43,695 bases of DNA from Gammaproteobacteria bacterium (GTDB lineage Bacteria; Pseudomonadota; Gammaproteobacteria; Xanthomonadales; Xanthomonadaceae). Within the stretch, counting starts at the first letter, position 1, and each line of letters begins with the position of its first letter. Made by a program: the position numbers and the translations under genes. The stretch spans positions 1 to 43,695 of the forward strand of contig JAPLSI010000163.1 in assembly GCA_026398715.1 (NCBI GenBank). The letters are read 5' to 3'. Below the pieces are notes generated by a model. It was not told where the DNA came from. It worked only from the letters and a program-made list of their open reading frames with translations, and searched no databases. Below, in pieces: positions 7,300 to 15,454 of the stretch.

Positions 7300-8241
7300 C
7301 TAGCGGAAGGAGTCCGTGGCGTCCAAGAGGGCCGACGCGTTCTCGGGCTCAAACGCGGAATGCCCGGCGCTGGGGGAAATCTGCAGTCGCGATTCCGGCC
7401 ACGCCTTGTGCAGGTCCCAGGCATTCTGGACCGGACAGACCACGTCGTAGCGGCCGTGCACGATGACGCCGGGAATGCCATGCAACCGGTGCGCGTCGCG
7501 CAAGAGCTGGTCCTCGGCGTCGAAGAATCCGCCATGAACGAAGTAGTGGCTTTCGATCCGGGCGAAGCTCAGCGCGAAGTGCGCATCCTTGTGACCGTCG
7601 ATGAACGCTTCGTCGGGCAGCAACAGGCTGGTCGAAGCCTCCCATACCGACCAGGCCCGCGCTGCGGCCAGGCGGGTGGCTTCGCTTTGCGAGGTCAACC
7701 GGCGGTGGTAGGCGGAGATCAGGTCGGCGCGTTCGACCTCCGGGATTGCCTGCAGGTAGTTCTCCCAGGCTTCGGGGTAAAGGCGGCTGGCGCCTTCCTG
7801 GTAGAACCATTCCAGTTCCCAGCGACGCAACATGAAGATGCCGCGCAGGACGAGCTCCGTGGCGCGGCTCGGATGGGCCTGGGCGTAGGCCAGCGCCAGG
7901 GTCGAACCCCAGCTGCCGCCGAACACCTGCCACCGCGAGATGCCGAGATGTTCGCGCAGCGCCTCGATGTCGGCCACCAGGTCCCAGGTCGTGTTGTCCA
8001 CCAGGTCGGCATGCGGGGTGGACCTGCCGGAGCCGCGCTGGTCGAAAAGCACGATGCGATAGGCCTTGGGATCGTGGAACCGGCGCATCTTGGCGCTGCA
8101 CCCCGCGCCAGGGCCGCCGTGCAGTATCACGACGGGTTTGCCGTCCGGATTTCCGCACTGCTCGTAATAGACCTGGTGGCGCGCGTCGACGCTGAGCATG
8201 CCGCTGTCGTAGACGTCGATATCGGGGTAAAGGTCGCGCAT
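7300..8241 (-). CDS. pip: proline iminopeptidase (prolyl aminopeptidase)
   Basis: A 313-residue alpha/beta hydrolase of peptidase family S33, which releases N-terminal proline from peptides in the cytoplasm. The oxyanion region is ILHGGPGAGC. FDQRGSGRSTPHA is diagnostic of the family. The serine nucleophile is in FGGSWGSTLALAYAQAHP, the acid in VHGRYDVVCP and the histidine in SAGHSAFEPE. Length is as expected (about 310-320). GAGG ahead of ATG 8241 serves as ribosome-binding site, and TAGAAT at 8273-8268 is a probable -10. Divergent from the HNH gene. Confidence 0.95.
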   Translation of the reverse strand: MRDLYPDIDVYDSGMLSVDARHQVYYEQCGNPDGKPVVILHGGPGAGCSAKMRRFHDPKAYRIVLFDQRGSGRSTPHADLVDNTTWDLVADIEALREHLGISRWQVFGGSWGSTLALAYAQAHPSRATELVLRGIFMLRRWELEWFYQEGASRLYPEAWENYLQAIPEVERADLISAYHRRLTSQSEATRLAAARAWSVWEASTSLLLPDEAFIDGHKDAHFALSFARIESHYFVHGGFFDAEDQLLRDAHRLHGIPGVIVHGRYDVVCPVQNAWDLHKAWPESRLQISPSAGHSAFEPENASALLDATDSFR

Positions 8242-8267
8242 GGGCCAGCCTCGGGGGTAGTGGGCGA

Positions 8268-8273
8268 ATTCTA
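8268..8273 (-). promoter_or_regulatory. candidate -10 element for pip
   Basis: TAGAAT on the minus strand, 26 bases upstream of the pip ATG and followed by a GAGG ribosome-binding site. The same hexamer precedes lptD. Confidence 0.4.
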
Positions 8274-8309
8274 CCGCGCCGGCGAGCTTGCGCTGTCACG
8301 CGCATCGGT

Positions 8310-8315
8310 TATGCT
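8310..8315 (+). promoter_or_regulatory. candidate -10 element, leaderless HNH transcript
   Basis: TATGCT ends 6 bases before GTG 8322, with no ribosome-binding site between. This supports GTG 8322 as the start and a leaderless message. Confidence 0.35.
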
Positions 8316-8321
8316 CGGGTC

Positions 8322-8966
8322 GTGAACAAGCCCATGCCGCGATTGGCGCTGGTGGGTGCCGGGACAAACCACCTGGCCGGGCAACTGCCCTCCAACGAAT
8401 CCTCCATGCCGCGCGTGCTTTCGCTCGACGCGCACGGCCGGATCCTGGACTGGATGCACTGGCAGGACGCGGTTTGCCTGTACGTTCGCGGCGCCGTGGC
8501 CTGGACCATGGGCGACCCCTGCCTGACCGTGCATGGGGGCACCAACCGGCATACCGGCCAGCAAAGCCTCATCGACCTGCACCCCATCGTCGCCGCGCGG
8601 GGCCACGCGCACCCTCGTTCGCTGGACCCGTCGCCTGCCCTTACCAACGCAGCGCTGTTCGCGCGCGATGCATCACTGTGCATGTATTGCGGCAAGGAAT
8701 ATGGGCGGCATTCGCTGACCCGCGACCACGTGATGCCTATTTCCAAGGGTGGGCGCGACATCTGGGAAAACGTGGTCTGCGCCTGTTTCCACTGCAATTC
8801 CCGCAAGGGCGGGCGCACGCCGCAGCAGGCGGGGATGCCGCTGCTGGCGGTTCCATTCCGGCCGAGTTGGGTCGAACACCTCATCCTGTCCAACCGCCAT
8901 ATCCTGGCCGACCAGATGGCGTTCCTGAAGCACCATCTGCCCAAGCGAGCCCGCCCGCAGGCCTGA
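8322..8966 (+). CDS. HNH endonuclease family protein
   Basis: A 214-residue protein with a C-terminal HNH/McrA-type nuclease domain: a CMYCG knuckle, then LTRDHVMPISKGGRD, WENVVCACFHCNSRKG and GRTPQQAGM. The two CxxC pairs (CMYC and CFHC) would bind structural zinc, and the DH, N and H residues form the metal-dependent active site. The N-terminal half (MPRVLSLDAHGRILDWMHWQ, AVCLYVRGAVAW) matches the chromosomal HNH proteins common in this group, not a restriction enzyme, and no methylase gene is nearby. The true start may be GTG 8322, ATG 8334 or ATG 8406; I prefer 8322 because of the -10 box. The biological substrate is unknown. Confidence 0.88.
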   Translation: MNKPMPRLALVGAGTNHLAGQLPSNESSMPRVLSLDAHGRILDWMHWQDAVCLYVRGAVAWTMGDPCLTVHGGTNRHTGQQSLIDLHPIVAARGHAHPRSLDPSPALTNAALFARDASLCMYCGKEYGRHSLTRDHVMPISKGGRDIWENVVCACFHCNSRKGGRTPQQAGMPLLAVPFRPSWVEHLILSNRHILADQMAFLKHHLPKRARPQA

Positions 8967-8996
8967 ATCAGGCTGCCCGGCGTGTTGCGCTGCCGT

Positions 8997-9025
8997 TTGA
9001 CGACATCCGTCCCGGACAGCAAACT
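8997..9025 (+). promoter_or_regulatory. candidate sigma-70 promoter for the unknown 346-residue gene
   Basis: TTGACG (8997-9002), 17 bases, then CAAACT (9020-9025). The -35 is 5/6 to consensus, the -10 weaker (3/6), the spacing ideal. A start around 9032 would put the inverted repeat 9033-9052 at the very 5' end of the message. Confidence 0.4.
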
Positions 9026-9032
9026 CCGCGCA

Positions 9033-9052
9033 CGCGCCTGGCATCAGGCGCG
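9033..9052 (+). promoter_or_regulatory. perfect stem-loop in the leader, just before the ribosome-binding site
   Basis: Arms CGCGCCTG (9033-9040) and CAGGCGCG (9045-9052) pair perfectly around a GCAT tetraloop. The ribosome-binding site AGGGGAG (9056-9062) follows after three bases. It could stabilise the message or modulate initiation. Confidence 0.5.
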
Positions 9053-9071
9053 ACCAGGGGAGCTTGTTTCG

Positions 9072-10112
9072 ATGTCCAGCGCCACGTTGTGCTTCAGCGG
9101 TTTCTCGCGTGACGAACTGGCGCAGGTCCAGCAGCTTTTCGAGCAAGCCAACGCCGGGCTGGGCCAAGGCTGGTCCCTGGCGCCGGAACCCGAGGCCCAG
9201 GTGCTGGTGATAGACATGGATTCGATGTACGGGCACATGACCTGGCTGAAGGCGGCCAGCGGTGGCAAGACCACCGTGGGCATGACCGCAGGCGACCGCT
9301 GCGAAACCGACTTCCTGCTCAAGCGCCCGGTGAACCAGGCGTCCCTGCGGGACATGCTGGCGCAAGTTTCCAAGGGCCGGGGCCAGGTCCATCCGCCGAC
9401 GCCGACGCCGGAACCGTTGCCGACGCCGAAAGCCGAAGCCGTGGCCCCCGACGCCATGCCCGAAGACGCCCCGGCATCCGTGCGACCTTCGGCGGACTAC
9501 ATCGCAGCCATCACCACCGGCAAGATGGCCGCCCTGCCCGCCAATGCGCAGCCGCACCAGCCCGCGATCTCCGACCTGCTTGCGCAGGCCAAGGTCCCCG
9601 CGCGAATCAGGGTCGCTGGCGCGCCCGACCTGCTGGTCGACCCGGCAAGCCAGACCTACGCCGGCTCCTCGACCCTCAAGCCCCTGCTGCCCTACGTGGA
9701 CGCGGTGATCGAAGCCTCGGACGCCATTCCGGCCGAGATGGCTGAATTCGACCGCGCCAAGCTGACTTCAGGTGGCGCGCAGCCCTTCATGCGACTGCTT
9801 TGGCTCTGCGGGTTGACGGTCGGCAAGGGCCAGTTGCTGCCGGGCTTCAGCGAGACCAAGAAATTCGTGCTGACCAAATGGCCCCAGATCGAGCGGGAAT
9901 TTCCGAAGCACTTCCGGTTGGCCACCGTGATGATGAAAGGCCCTGCCTTCGCCAGGGATATTGCCGAGGCGTCCGGAGTAAGCGCGGCTGAAGTGATTGA
10001 TTTCATCAATGCCGGCCTGGTGACGGGGGCAGTGGTGGCGGAAGGCGCCGAACCTGCGGGCGGCGACCTGGCGCGCGCCAGCGCCCTGCTTGCGAGACCG
10101 CGCGCGGGCTGA
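9072..10112 (+). CDS. unrecognised protein with degenerate receiver-like N-terminus
   Basis: A 346-residue protein that I cannot assign to a named family. Start ATG 9072 has the ribosome-binding site AGGGGAG. Residues 1-100 look like a truncated CheY-like receiver: VLVIDMDSMYG could be strand 3 with its Asp, VGMTAG strand 4 with Thr, and LLKRPV the Lys-Pro of strand 5. The acidic pair of strand 1 is missing, so phosphorylation is doubtful. A Pro/Ala-rich linker (about residues 105-140) follows. The rest is helical (LKPLLPYVDAVIEAS, PFMRLLWLCGLTVGKGQLLP), ending in FARDIAEASGVSAAEVIDFI, which resembles a winged-helix recognition segment. A regulatory role is inferred only. It is probably transcribed alone. 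Confidence 0.65.
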   Translation: MSSATLCFSGFSRDELAQVQQLFEQANAGLGQGWSLAPEPEAQVLVIDMDSMYGHMTWLKAASGGKTTVGMTAGDRCETDFLLKRPVNQASLRDMLAQVSKGRGQVHPPTPTPEPLPTPKAEAVAPDAMPEDAPASVRPSADYIAAITTGKMAALPANAQPHQPAISDLLAQAKVPARIRVAGAPDLLVDPASQTYAGSSTLKPLLPYVDAVIEASDAIPAEMAEFDRAKLTSGGAQPFMRLLWLCGLTVGKGQLLPGFSETKKFVLTKWPQIEREFPKHFRLATVMMKGPAFARDIAEASGVSAAEVIDFINAGLVTGAVVAEGAEPAGGDLARASALLARPRAG

Positions 10113-10124
10113 GCCCGGGCTTTT
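10105..10124 (+). terminator. possible weak terminator after the unknown gene
   Basis: CGGGCT and AGCCCG flank a single base across the stop codon, overlapping the palindrome AGCCCGGGCT (10112-10121); a TTTT tract follows at 10121-10124. The usable stem is short, so activity is doubtful. Confidence 0.25.
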
Positions 10125-10198
10125 CTGAACAGCCTCGGCTTGCCCTGCACCGGGCCGGTGCCGGACACTAGCGGTCTTGTTTCTCCCGACCGTGACCG

Positions 10199-12097
10199 AT
10201 GGACTCCGAGCGCTACCCGCGCCTTTCCCGCATAGCCCTGCCCGAAGATCTTCGGCAATTCCCGGAATCCGAACTGCCGGCGATCGCCGACGAGCTTCGC
10301 GCGTACCTGGTTGAAACCGTCAGCCAGGTGGGCGGCCATTTTGGCGCCGGCCTGGGCGTGATCGAACTGACCATCGCCCTGCACGACCTGTACTAGACGC
10401 CCATCGACCGCGTGGTCTGGGACGTCGGCCACCAGTGTTATCCGCACAAGATCCTGACCGGTCGCCGCGACACCATCCACACGGTCAAGAAAAAAGACGG
10501 CGTGGCGCCTTTCCCGCGCCGCGAGGAAAGCGACTACGACAGCTTCGGCGTCGGCCACTCCTCGACGTCCATCTCGGCGGCACTGGGCATGGCGATTGCG
10601 TTGCAGCGCCAGGGTGATCTACGAAAAGTGGTGGCCGTGATCGGCGACGGCGCGATGACGGCCGGCATGGCCTTCGAAGCCCTTAACCACGCCGGCGGCA
10701 TGGACCCGGAGCCCAACCTGCTGGTCATCCTCAACGACAACCGGATGTCCATTTCCGAAAACGTCGGCGGCCTGACCAAGATGCTGGGCCGGATGATGAC
10801 CAGCAAGACCATGAATGCAGTGCGCGAGGGCGGCAAGAAGCTGCTCGGCGACAAGCGCAACCCGACCGCGCGTTTCATCCGGCGCTGGGAAGAACACTGG
10901 AAGGGCATGCTGGTGCCTTCCACGCTGTTCGAGGAAATGGGCTTCCACTACAGCGGCCCCATCGATGGCCACAGCATTCCCGAACTCGTCTCCGCGTTGA
11001 AAACACTGAAAGGCCTCAAGGGCCCGCAGCTGCTGCACGTCATCACCACCAAGGGCAAGGGCTTCGATCTCGCGGAAGGCGACCAGATCGAATACCACGC
11101 GGTGTCGCCCTTCGATCCGGCGATCGGCGTGGTCAAGAAGGGCGTCGCCAAGCCGACCTACACGCAAGTCTTCGGCGACTGGCTGTGCGACATGGCAGCC
11201 AGCGACCAGCGCCTGATGGGCATCACTCCGGCCATGCGTGAAGGTTCGGGACTGGTGCGCTTCTCGCAGGAATATCCGCTGCGCTACTTCGACACCGCCA
11301 TCGCCGAACAACACGCGGTAACCCTGGCCGCGGGCATGGCCTGCGAAGGCGCCAAGCCGGTGGTCGCGATCTATTCGACGTTCCTGCAACGCGCCTACGA
11401 CCAGTTGATCCACGATGTCGCGCTGCAGGACCTCGACGTGTTGTTCGCGATCGATCGCGGCGGCCTGGTCGGACCCGATGGCGCCACGCATTCAGGCAGT
11501 TTCGACCTGAGCTACCTGCGCTGCATCCCCAACATGCTGGTGATGGCGCCGGCGGACGAAAACGAATGCCGGCAGATGCTCAGTACCGGTTTCCGCCATC
11601 CCGGCCCTGCGGCGGTGCGTTACCCGCGCGGCAGCGGACCGGGCGTTACCGTCCAGCCGAACCTGGACACATTGCCCGTCGGGAAGGCGCAATGGCGCCG
11701 GCGTGGTGAAAGCGTGGCCCTGCTCGCGTTCGGCGCCCTCGTGCCGACGGCGGAAGCCGTTGCCGATGCGCTTTCGCTGAGCTGCGTGAACATGCGTTTC
11801 ATCAAGCCGCTCGATCGCGAGCTGATCCTGGAACTGGCGCGCACCCACACCGGCCTGGTCACGCTGGAAGACAACGCCCTGATGGGCGGCGCCGGCAGCG
11901 CGGTCGCGGAGTTGCTGGCCGAAGAAGGCATCACTGTGCCCATGCTCCACCTGGGCTTGCCCGATGCCTACCTCGACCACGCCAGCCGCGAAGACCTGCT
12001 CGCGCAATCGGGCCTGGACATGGCCGGCGTGCGCGCCGCCATCGTCAAGCGCTGGCCCGGTATCGCCGGCTCGCAGGTGCGCAGCGCGGCAAGCTGA
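10199..12097 (+). pseudogene. dxs: 1-deoxy-D-xylulose-5-phosphate synthase interrupted by an in-frame TAG
   Basis: One reading frame of 633 codons encodes a full-length Dxs (family about 620-640 residues), the thiamine-diphosphate enzyme that joins pyruvate and glyceraldehyde 3-phosphate at the start of the MEP isoprenoid pathway. Codon 66 (10394-10396) is TAG, splitting it into a 65-residue peptide (10199-10396) and a 561-codon part that could restart at GTG 10412. The frame is identical on both sides, so this is a substitution and not a frameshift. All else is intact: GGHFGAGLG with the catalytic His47, [18 protein letters not shown], the ThDP motif [22 protein letters not shown] and [17 protein letters not shown] restarted product would lack His47. 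Sequencing error, recent inactivation and amber readthrough are all possible. Confidence 0.9.
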
Positions 12098-12159
12098 ACC
12101 GCTTGCATTCGTTCAGCATTTGTCGCTTGTGTGATATCGCTGCTTGGGCTTCAATGGCG

Positions 12160-12183
12160 ACGAGCGCAAGGACTCGCGCTCGT
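12160..12183 (+). promoter_or_regulatory. perfect stem-loop upstream of the ribosome-binding site
   Basis: ACGAGCGC (12160-12167) and GCGCTCGT (12176-12183) pair perfectly around an 8-base loop. The ribosome-binding site AAGGGG (12191-12196) of the next gene follows after seven bases, an arrangement like that at 9033-9062. Confidence 0.45.
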
Positions 12184-12202
12184 GGCCTTCAAGGGGTGCG
12201 TG

Positions 12203-12670
12203 ATGAACTGCCGGCGCCAAGCGATCGGACTGTCACTGATGGCTGTGCTCGCCCTCTCGCCCGAGATGGCGCTGGGCCAGTCCAAGCCCGCATCCCCGCT
12301 CCAGCTCAAGTTTCCGACTGCATCCGGCGCCACCGCCGCCCCGGCTTCCCTCGCGCGGCCGCACCCGATCACCGTGGCCAATGGCGTGCGCCGCGGGCCG
12401 CGCTTCCAGCAGGCAGAACCCAGCCTCAGCCAACGCGCCCTGCAAAGCCTGCTCGATAACGCCGAACTCGAACCGCCGGCCGTCGCCGGTCCGGATGGCG
12501 CAACGTTCCGTTTCGAGCGTCGTGGCTCTGCAGGTCGCGATCTGTCGCAAGGCTACAAGGCCATGTGCGAGCGCGCGTCCGAGAAACTCTGGGACGAGCC
12601 CAACGGAAAACGCGTGAAGTTCGACATCGCCGGCAAGCCAGGCGTCGCGATCGAAATTCCGCTGCGCTGA
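12203..12670 (+). CDS. secreted protein of unknown function
   Basis: A 155-residue protein. Start ATG 12203 has AAGGGG at 12191-12196; GTG 12200 is also possible, and an upstream in-frame ATG at 12131 lies before the stem-loop. Residues 1-25 are a signal peptide (RRQAIGLSLMAVLALSPEMALGQ), so the protein is periplasmic or outer-membrane associated. A low-complexity Ala/Pro stretch precedes a C-terminal conserved-looking part with a single Cys (GYKAMCERASEKLWDEP, then KPGVAIEIPLR). I recognise no domain. It is convergent with prmC. Confidence 0.6.
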   Translation: MNCRRQAIGLSLMAVLALSPEMALGQSKPASPLQLKFPTASGATAAPASLARPHPITVANGVRRGPRFQQAEPSLSQRALQSLLDNAELEPPAVAGPDGATFRFERRGSAGRDLSQGYKAMCERASEKLWDEPNGKRVKFDIAGKPGVAIEIPLR

Positions 12671-12680
12671 TTTGCCGCCT

Positions 12681-13523
12681 TCAATCCGGCTGGAATCCAC
12701 CGGTCACTCGATCACGTCGTTCCAGGTCGATGAAGGTCGTGACATCCGACAGTCCGCTTGCACTCATCAAGCCCCGCACCTGCGCGCCCTGGGTCAATCC
12801 GTGTTCGATAAGCAGCCACGCCGAGGGCGCGAGGAATCGACGCGCCCCGGCGACGATCCGGCGAATGCATTCGAGGCCATCCTCGCCCGCGACCAGCGCC
12901 CCTTCCGGTTCGAAGCGCAAGTCGCCTTGCGAAAGATGGATGTCGCCGGTCGCAAGATAAGGTGGATTGCTGACGATCAGGTCGAACGACTCGTCCTGCA
13001 CCGGCGAAAACCAGTCGCCGGCCAGGAAACGGATTCGACCCGGCGCCAGGCGCGCGGCGTTCCTTCGCGCGATGTCCAGTGTGCGCGGGTTCCGTTCAAT
13101 GGCCGTCACCGAAGCAAGCGGACGCTCATGCGCGATGGCCAGCGCGATCGCACCGGTGCCGGTGCCGAGGTCGAGCACGCGCAGCGGTGCATCCGGCGCC
13201 AGGCGTTGCAGGGCGAGCTCGACAAGCAGTTCCGTCTCCGGCCGCGGAATCAAGGTGTCGCTGGTGACCACGAGCGGGAGCGACCAGAATTCCTGCGTGC
13301 CCAGGATGTGCGCGATGGGCTCGCCGCGCATCCTTCGCGCCATCAGGTCGCGAAATCCGTTCCCGGCCGGCTCGGGGAACGGATCGTCCCCGTTGGCGTA
13401 GAGCCACGACCGCGGCTTTCCCAGGAAGTGCGCCAGCAGCATCTCCGCTTCGGCGCGCGCTTCGTCACCCGGAAGGTTCCGGGTGGCGATGGACAGCGCA
13501 TCGGCGACGGTGTGCGATTGCAT
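12681..13523 (-). CDS. prmC: peptide chain release factor N5-glutamine methyltransferase
   Basis: A 280-residue SAM-dependent methyltransferase that methylates the glutamine of the GGQ motif in release factors RF1 and RF2 and so speeds termination. The N-terminal helical substrate-recognition domain (AEAEMLLAHFLGKPRSWLY) is followed by IPRPETELLVELAL, the SAM loop LDLGTGTGAIALAIA, acidic strand 2 (VTAIERN), and the catalytic NPPY in FDLIVSNPPYLA. Length and motifs are standard. It starts at ATG 13523; CACAAT lies 6 bases upstream of it and may be a -10 box giving little or no leader. Usually near prfA, which is not in this window. Confidence 0.95.
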   Translation of the reverse strand: MQSHTVADALSIATRNLPGDEARAEAEMLLAHFLGKPRSWLYANGDDPFPEPAGNGFRDLMARRMRGEPIAHILGTQEFWSLPLVVTSDTLIPRPETELLVELALQRLAPDAPLRVLDLGTGTGAIALAIAHERPLASVTAIERNPRTLDIARRNAARLAPGRIRFLAGDWFSPVQDESFDLIVSNPPYLATGDIHLSQGDLRFEPEGALVAGEDGLECIRRIVAGARRFLAPSAWLLIEHGLTQGAQVRGLMSASGLSDVTTFIDLERRDRVTGGFQPD

Positions 13524-13567
13524 CGTTGCATTGTGCCTGATGACGCCACGCTGACACGCCGCGGCGC

Positions 13568-14482
13568 ATGCTGCGCCCGATGACCACGACCCTGCCCGCT
13601 GCGCGCCTGAGCGCCCTCCTGTTGGGCTTCTCGGGCCTGCTGCTGTCGGCCTGCCAGCCCGCGTATTTCAAGGTACTCAACGCGGGTGTCGACCCGGGCG
13701 TGTCGAACGCCCGCGTCTACGATGCCGAGCACGGCCTTTCGCTCGATGTCTATCCGGCGCGAAATGCGACCGGCCCGGCACCCGTGGTGGTCTTCTTCTA
13801 CGGCGGAAGCTGGCAGAGCGGACGTCGCGAATACTATCGCTTCGTCGGCGAGGCCTTGTCCGCGCGTGGCATGGTCGTGGTGATTCCCGACTACCGCAAG
13901 GCGCCGCAATTCGTATTCCCGACCTTCATGCACGACGCAGCCTCCGCCACTGCATGGACGATCCGGCATGCTGCCGAACTGGGCGGGGATCCTTCGCGCG
14001 TGCATGTGATGGGACACTCGGCCGGTGGCCACATTGCCGCATTGCTCGGCACCGATGCGCGCTACCTTGCCCGATGGAATGTACGGACGCGTCAGTTGGC
14101 CGGCGTGATCGGCCTGGCCGGCCCGTACGATTTCCTGCCCATCGTCGACCCCTCCCTCAAGCACGTATTCGGCGCCGAAGCGGACTGGCCGGACTCGCAA
14201 CCCGTGAATTTCGTGGACGGCGACGAACCGCCGTTCCTGTTGATGCATGGCGGCAGCGACAGGCGCGTGTGGCCGATGAACAGCGAACACCTCGCCGCGC
14301 GCCTGGATCAACATGGCGAGACGGTCAGCCTGCGCATCGTTGCGCACACCGGCCACATCGGCCTGGTCAATGGTTTCTACTCGCCTCGATTCTCGCCGGT
14401 GCTGGAAGAAACCCTGGCGTGGATCAACCAGGCGAAACCGGCGCCGGCACCGGATGTCGAGGCGACCATTTCGGGGGATTGA
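13568..14482 (+). CDS. lipoprotein alpha/beta hydrolase (esterase)
   Basis: A 304-residue enzyme with a lipoprotein signal: the hydrophobic stretch ends in the lipobox LLSAC, with the lipidated Cys at residue 29. An alternative ATG at 13580 would shorten the N-terminus by four residues. The hydrolase domain has FFYGGSW (a variant of the HGGxW oxyanion motif), PDYRKAPQFVFP, the nucleophile elbow GHSAGGHIAALLG, the acid region LLMHGGSDRRVWP and the histidine in HTGHIGLVNGF. This fits the hormone-sensitive-lipase/BD-FAE carboxylesterase group, acting at the membrane on small esters. The substrate is unknown, and no operon partner is evident. Confidence 0.85.
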   Translation: MLRPMTTTLPAARLSALLLGFSGLLLSACQPAYFKVLNAGVDPGVSNARVYDAEHGLSLDVYPARNATGPAPVVVFFYGGSWQSGRREYYRFVGEALSARGMVVVIPDYRKAPQFVFPTFMHDAASATAWTIRHAAELGGDPSRVHVMGHSAGGHIAALLGTDARYLARWNVRTRQLAGVIGLAGPYDFLPIVDPSLKHVFGAEADWPDSQPVNFVDGDEPPFLLMHGGSDRRVWPMNSEHLAARLDQHGETVSLRIVAHTGHIGLVNGFYSPRFSPVLEETLAWINQAKPAPAPDVEATISGD

Positions 14483-14488
14483 CCGGTT

Positions 14489-14494
14489 TAGACT
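14489..14494 (+). promoter_or_regulatory. candidate -10 element, leaderless oxyR transcript
   Basis: TAGACT ends seven bases before GTG 14502, so transcription would begin at or beside the start codon. There is no ribosome-binding site and no clear -35. Confidence 0.4.
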
Positions 14495-14501
14495 ATCGCC
14501 C

Positions 14502-15437
14502 GTGAACCTTCGTGATCTCCGCTACCTCGTTGCCCTTGCCGACCTGCGTCATTTCGGTCGCGCTGCCGAGGCTTGCCATGTCAGCCAGCCGACCCTGTCC
14601 ACGCAGATCCGGAAGCTGGAAGAAGAGCTCGGCGTCGCGCTTGTCGAACGCGCGCCGCGGCAGGTCATGCTGACGCCGGTGGGCCGCGACATCGCCGATC
14701 GCGCGCGCCGGGTGCTGGCAGATGTCGAACAGATGCGCGAGACGGCGCGACGCACGATAGATCCGGAAGGCGGCAGCATCCGGCTCGGTATATTCCCCAC
14801 GCTGGGGCCGTACCTGCTGCCGCATGTGGTGCCGGTGTTGCGCGCGCGGTTTCCGAAGCTCGAATTGTTGCTGGTCGAGGAGAAGACCGAACAACTGCTG
14901 GCCATGCTGCGCAACGGTCGCCTGGATGCCGCGGTCCTCGCCCTGCCCTTGCACGAGGACTGGCTGGAATCCGAGTTCCTGTTCGAGGAGCCCTTCATGC
15001 TGGCGGTCCCGAACAACCATGCGCTCGCCAATCGCCGGAACCTGCAATTATCCGACCTGGCGGACCAGCACCTGCTCTTGCTCGAGGACGGCCATTGCCT
15101 TCGCGACCAGGCGCTGGAGGTCTGCACGAAGGCGGGCGCCGGCGAGAAGGATGGCTTCCGCGCGACGAGCCTGGAAACACTCAGGCAGATGGTGGCGGCC
15201 GGTGTCGGAATCACATTGCTGCCCATGCTCGCCGTGAAGCCGCCCGTGTCCACGTCCACCGATATCAAGTTGGTGAGCTTCAAGACGCCCGCCCCCACCC
15301 GACGGGTCGCGATGGTGTGGCGCAAGAGCTCGGCCATGGGCGCGTTCCTGCACCAGTTTGCCGCGCTCCTGCGGGAACTGCCGCCCGACCTGCTGAAGGC
15401 GCCTGTGTCCAAGGTCCTGCGCCCCCTGAACCCCTAG
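14502..15437 (+). CDS. oxyR: hydrogen peroxide-sensing LysR regulator
   Basis: A 311-residue LysR-type regulator. The N-terminal winged helix-turn-helix (MNLRDLRYLVALADLRHFGR, then ACHVSQPTLSTQIRKLEEEL) binds DNA, and the rest is the periplasmic-binding-protein-like sensor. The OxyR signature GHCLRDQALEVC places cysteines at residues 199 and 208, exactly the E. coli positions that form the peroxide-induced disulfide, so this is a true OxyR and not a generic LysR protein. It starts at GTG 14502. Rubrerythrin follows 17 bases after its stop, and the two are probably co-transcribed, consistent with peroxide control. Confidence 0.95.
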   Translation: MNLRDLRYLVALADLRHFGRAAEACHVSQPTLSTQIRKLEEELGVALVERAPRQVMLTPVGRDIADRARRVLADVEQMRETARRTIDPEGGSIRLGIFPTLGPYLLPHVVPVLRARFPKLELLLVEEKTEQLLAMLRNGRLDAAVLALPLHEDWLESEFLFEEPFMLAVPNNHALANRRNLQLSDLADQHLLLLEDGHCLRDQALEVCTKAGAGEKDGFRATSLETLRQMVAAGVGITLLPMLAVKPPVSTSTDIKLVSFKTPAPTRRVAMVWRKSSAMGAFLHQFAALLRELPPDLLKAPVSKVLRPLNP

Positions 15438-15454
15438 TCACCCGGAGCGATTCA

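Noticed and set aside
8322..8966. HNH gene as part of a restriction-modification or defence island
   Set aside because: No methyltransferase, toxin or other defence gene nearby; neighbours are housekeeping and the protein resembles chromosomal HNH proteins.
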